From assembly GCA_035280245.1 (NCBI GenBank), contig DATEGF010000110.1, positions 1-25,090 on the forward strand: DNA of 25,090 nucleotides, given 5' to 3'. The stretch is from DASZHJ01 sp035280245. Lineage in GTDB: Bacteria > Pseudomonadota > Alphaproteobacteria > ATCC43930 > CGMCC-115725. Below are positions 23,801 to 25,090 of this stretch, piece after piece (within the stretch, counting starts at the first letter, position 1; each line of letters starts with the position of its first letter). The notes under the pieces were generated by a model. It saw nothing but the letters and a program-made list of their open reading frames with translations, made no database searches and was not told the DNA's origin. The position numbers and the translations under genes are program-made.

Positions 23801-23991
23801 GGCAAGGCAGAGGCGCCCGTGCGCGGCTGGGTCCTGCAGGATTCGCCGGCGAGGTTCTGGCCAAGGCCGCCATCGCTACCGCCGGCCGCGGGGCTGATGC
23901 CCGCGACGCCGGCGGCGTCCTTGCCACCACCGGTACAAGCCGCAACCGCCGCGACCAGCAGCACGGCGGCGAGGGGCAGGGACCGGCGCAT
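20881..23991 (-). CDS. CHAT-domain (caspase-like) TPR lipoprotein
   Basis: 1036 residues from ATG 23991, which overlaps the preceding stop (TAATG). The open frame reaches 24075, but the lipoprotein signal (MRRSLPLAAVLLVAAVAAC, lipobox VAAC, Cys19) fixes the start. A domain with four further Cys (52, 74, 124, 141) follows, then helical TPR-like repeats (about 210-480, for example FAGAENAFRKALDIENRVLG), a helical/coiled linker rich in Ala/Glu/Gln (about 540-640) and the CHAT domain (about 660-1010). The protease pair is intact: His867 in LYFATHG and Cys920 in VVLSACNTAAGGG. CHAT proteins are clan CD cysteine peptidases related to separase and caspases. The signal places this one on the periplasmic side. 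Translational coupling to an exoprotein suggests the exoprotein is a partner or substrate (inference). Confidence 0.92.
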   Translation of the reverse strand: MRRSLPLAAVLLVAAVAACTGGGKDAAGVAGISPAAGGSDGGLGQNLAGESCRTQPRTGASALPGEPAPLGILCGSGKEPVGSLWTAALPASELTGDADQRHARILRASAETPGGRRAGERLTCDGGEWTGGSVDMRVSTCTLKVQGWPQVVLLADIGGVLYQAEGLPSLLPVLTAAIAQRSGQAIPPADSAGASKIVTAHVKGGAEQMRSADLGSLTELVRLGRFYNSTQNFAGAENAFRKALDIENRVLGPDAEGTGSVMIELALQVSNQNRFDEAAGLFHRADPIIQRSTSDTLHARYSSYLALDAANQRKYSEALAYAREATATRRKRVESQGDTLTATVQDPQQFGARGELAHSLRIEAAMALRLGDTTSALAAISEALEIMSATPGLPLSWRPEALALLAEVDAADGRFSAAQRDLGTAVALSRKLFGETAPTALVLLRRAKLQTDIERDQDALRDFQAAFAIVATDETARSQLVSDQVTPFFTAASTLASADQKQRATLADDMFRASQYVSSGVTDQTIDRAAARLSTNDPAIADLIRQTQAAERARDAARLELANEQAKPDVERGSIKETALAQLVEQQTATAAALQKKLIAAFPAYASLAQPGPVGLIDVQKRLGADEAFLSFVIGHRESYAMLLRREGFTVHKIEATDATLAEKVAQLREALGLKLGTLPDFDLGLAHELYAQLIGPFEAQLSGITHLVVATPGTLASLPFSLLVTREPAARHDYAAAAWLIRRMAVSEVPSPRAFVDLRDARAHAKSAPRPFLGVGNPTFAGAAATGKGQPSALEALAGSCRENGPVQADLIRALAPLPETADEVRRVGARLNADPNSILLGAAASEANLRRQPLGDYNVLYFATHGLLPGELRCESEPGLALSPPAGAATSAADDGLLDASEVASLSLNAELVVLSACNTAAGGGRFGGEALSGLAEAFFYAGARTLVASHWQVPSLATVRLMTGLFDRAGPQLSGGIAESLRQAQLAIAADAATAHPYYWAAFTVIGDGGRAGNLSAQASIGTANADGQEVKP
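20889..20897 (-). promoter_or_regulatory. Strong ribosome site inside the CHAT gene 3' end
   Basis: AGGAGGTGA lies within the last codons of the CHAT gene and four bases before the ATG of the exported protein. It is the strongest SD seen in the window and suggests the downstream protein is made in larger amounts than coupling alone would give. Confidence 0.7.
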
Positions 23992-25090
23992 TACCACTGC
24001 GCCTCGTTGCCCCAGCCGGAGAATTCGGTGTTCTCGTCGGCGTTGCCGGTAGTGCCGTGGGAGAGCTCGCGCCACTCGTAGAGCATGCCGCCGAGCAGCG
24101 CGGAGTAGTAGCCCTGGAGGCGCGGCTGTGTCTGTGTCGGCGGCTTGACCTCGAGCGGGCCACTCAACGCATCGACCAAGGCGTCCGTCGGCGCGGTGTT
24201 GTCGGAGCTTGGGCCTGCGGAAGGTGAGATGCCCGCGAGCGTATCGGTGCCTCCGAGATCGCCTTCGCCTGCCCCGTTCGCGAGCCCGTTTTGACTGAGA
24301 TCAAGCAGATTGGAGAACAGCAATAGAGATCCCAGCAGAGACGTGTCGATCGTGTTGCCGCAGCCTGCGAAGCAGACGCCGTTGATCAAATAGGGTCCGG
24401 TGCCCGGTGGAACGATAAGCTGGACATCGCTGGCCGCGCCGGCCCCGCCCGTACCATTAATGGTGCCATTGAAGTCGGCGCTGCCAGCGGCGATCGCCAA
24501 GATGCCTGTGCCGGGGCCGAGATCCAGTGAGCCAGGACCGCCGACCGAGCCGGGCGTGATGAAGCCGACGCCTCCCGACGTCTTCGAGAGCGTACCATCC
24601 AGCACGATCGAACTGCCGATCAGAATCAAAGGCGCATTGAAGGTGAAGGTCCCGACATTGACGGGACCGGGTGCGTTGTTGGGAACGAAGATCGGCTTGC
24701 CGTCCACGATGTTGAGCACTTCTTGCGTAATCGCAGTCCCGCCTCCGATCACTACGAAAGACGGCGGATCGGCGAGAATCTGCAGCTCCGCGTCGGTGAG
24801 CGCCCATCCGCTCGATCCGTTGTTGAGGTTGATGGGCAGGTTGGAGAAGGGCGTGATCCCTCGTGGGCCGGTGCCATTCCAAGGTCCGTTGAGCGAGACT
24901 GAATCGGCGACCACGATGAATGTGTTGTTGCCCTGGTTCACCGTCCCAAGCGTGATGCCGCTCGTCTCCTCGTTGAGCTCGGTGGCGCCACCCAGGGTGA
25001 GCGGACCGGGTACGGTCAATCCGCCACTGAACACGAAGCTTCCGGCGAGGGTGTCGCCGCCGGTATTGGCGAGGGTGGGATCGCCGATAT
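23991..25090 (-). CDS. C-terminal part of a large beta-helix-like exoprotein (filamentous haemagglutinin/two-partner secretion type), 5' end off the window
   Basis: The frame is open from the right edge to TAA at 23991-23993, giving 366 residues and no start. The chain is rich in Gly, Asn, Ser, Thr and Leu with short repeating strands (GPLTLGGATELNEETSGI, NNTFIVVADSVSLNG, GSIVLDGTLSKTSGG-like pieces), typical of parallel beta-helix exoproteins secreted by two-partner systems. Two Cys sit close together (CFAGCG). A Pro/Thr-rich linker (KPPTQTQPRLQ) leads to a distinct 45-residue tail that ends TEFSGWGNEAQW. The neighbour to the left in transcription order is the CHAT lipoprotein. FHA-like exoproteins beside CHAT genes are known from genome neighbourhoods in cyanobacteria and proteobacteria, as I recall. 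The secretion signal and TpsB pore would be to the right and are not visible. Confidence 0.65.
   Translation of the reverse strand, partial: IGDPTLANTGGDTLAGSFVFSGGLTVPGPLTLGGATELNEETSGITLGTVNQGNNTFIVVADSVSLNGPWNGTGPRGITPFSNLPINLNNGSSGWALTDAELQILADPPSFVVIGGGTAITQEVLNIVDGKPIFVPNNAPGPVNVGTFTFNAPLILIGSSIVLDGTLSKTSGGVGFITPGSVGGPGSLDLGPGTGILAIAAGSADFNGTINGTGGAGAASDVQLIVPPGTGPYLINGVCFAGCGNTIDTSLLGSLLLFSNLLDLSQNGLANGAGEGDLGGTDTLAGISPSAGPSSDNTAPTDALVDALSGPLEVKPPTQTQPRLQGYYSALLGGMLYEWRELSHGTTGNADENTEFSGWGNEAQW

Noticed and set aside
20995..24081. 1028-codon plus-strand open frame opposite the CHAT gene
   Set aside because: It is Arg/Ala/Glu-rich, with no recognisable domain, and is the antisense shadow of a gene with clear catalytic motifs.

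Overview
The window is 25 kb of GC-rich, densely packed bacterial DNA. Codon use, the Kdp operon layout, the UgpB/A/E-like sugar transporter and the lipid/glycan genes all look like an alphaproteobacterium, probably Hyphomicrobiales or Rhodospirillales-like. That placement is inference from protein style; no rRNA or tRNA lies in the window.

Layout, left to right. (1) 2-2380, + strand: the end of a solute-binding protein and two permeases of a UgpBAE-like carbohydrate/glycerol-phosphate ABC importer, with no ATPase gene in view. (2) 2384-11865, - strand: a complete potassium operon, read right to left as a 27-residue membrane peptide, kdpF, kdpA, kdpB, kdpC, an outer-membrane beta-barrel protein, kdpD and kdpE. 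Upstream of it (11957-12033) are two pairs of exact 11-bp-spaced TTTAT half-sites, a good candidate KdpE operator. (3) 12141-12530, +: a small unknown gene divergent from kdp, sharing that control region. (4) 12604-12888, -: a small secreted protein extremely rich in Tyr, His and Trp. (5) 13002-14668, -: a short-chain dehydrogenase translationally overlapped with a PuuE/allantoinase-type polysaccharide deacetylase. (6) 14882-20112, +: an MsbA-type ABC exporter, two family-2 glycosyltransferases and a SAM methyltransferase, packed as one operon and probably building and exporting a glycoconjugate. (7) 20186-25090, -: the end of a large Gly/Asn-rich beta-helix-like exoprotein running off the right edge, a CHAT-protease/TPR lipoprotein, and a small exported protein, linked by TAATG and ATGA overlaps.

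The most interesting unit is region 7. A caspase-like CHAT protease with an intact His/Cys pair carries a lipoprotein signal and is translationally coupled to a surface-type exoprotein and a third exported protein, so the whole system should work outside the cytoplasm. Second is the extended kdp operon, with an extra conserved-looking micropeptide, an outer-membrane barrel inside the operon, and a palindromically arranged set of direct-repeat operators between it and a divergent unknown gene.

No insertion sequences, CRISPR arrays, tRNAs, rRNAs or integrases were seen. No stretch longer than 300 bases lacks a gene; the longest non-coding gaps are 11866-12140 and 14669-14881, and both hold regulatory-looking sequence.
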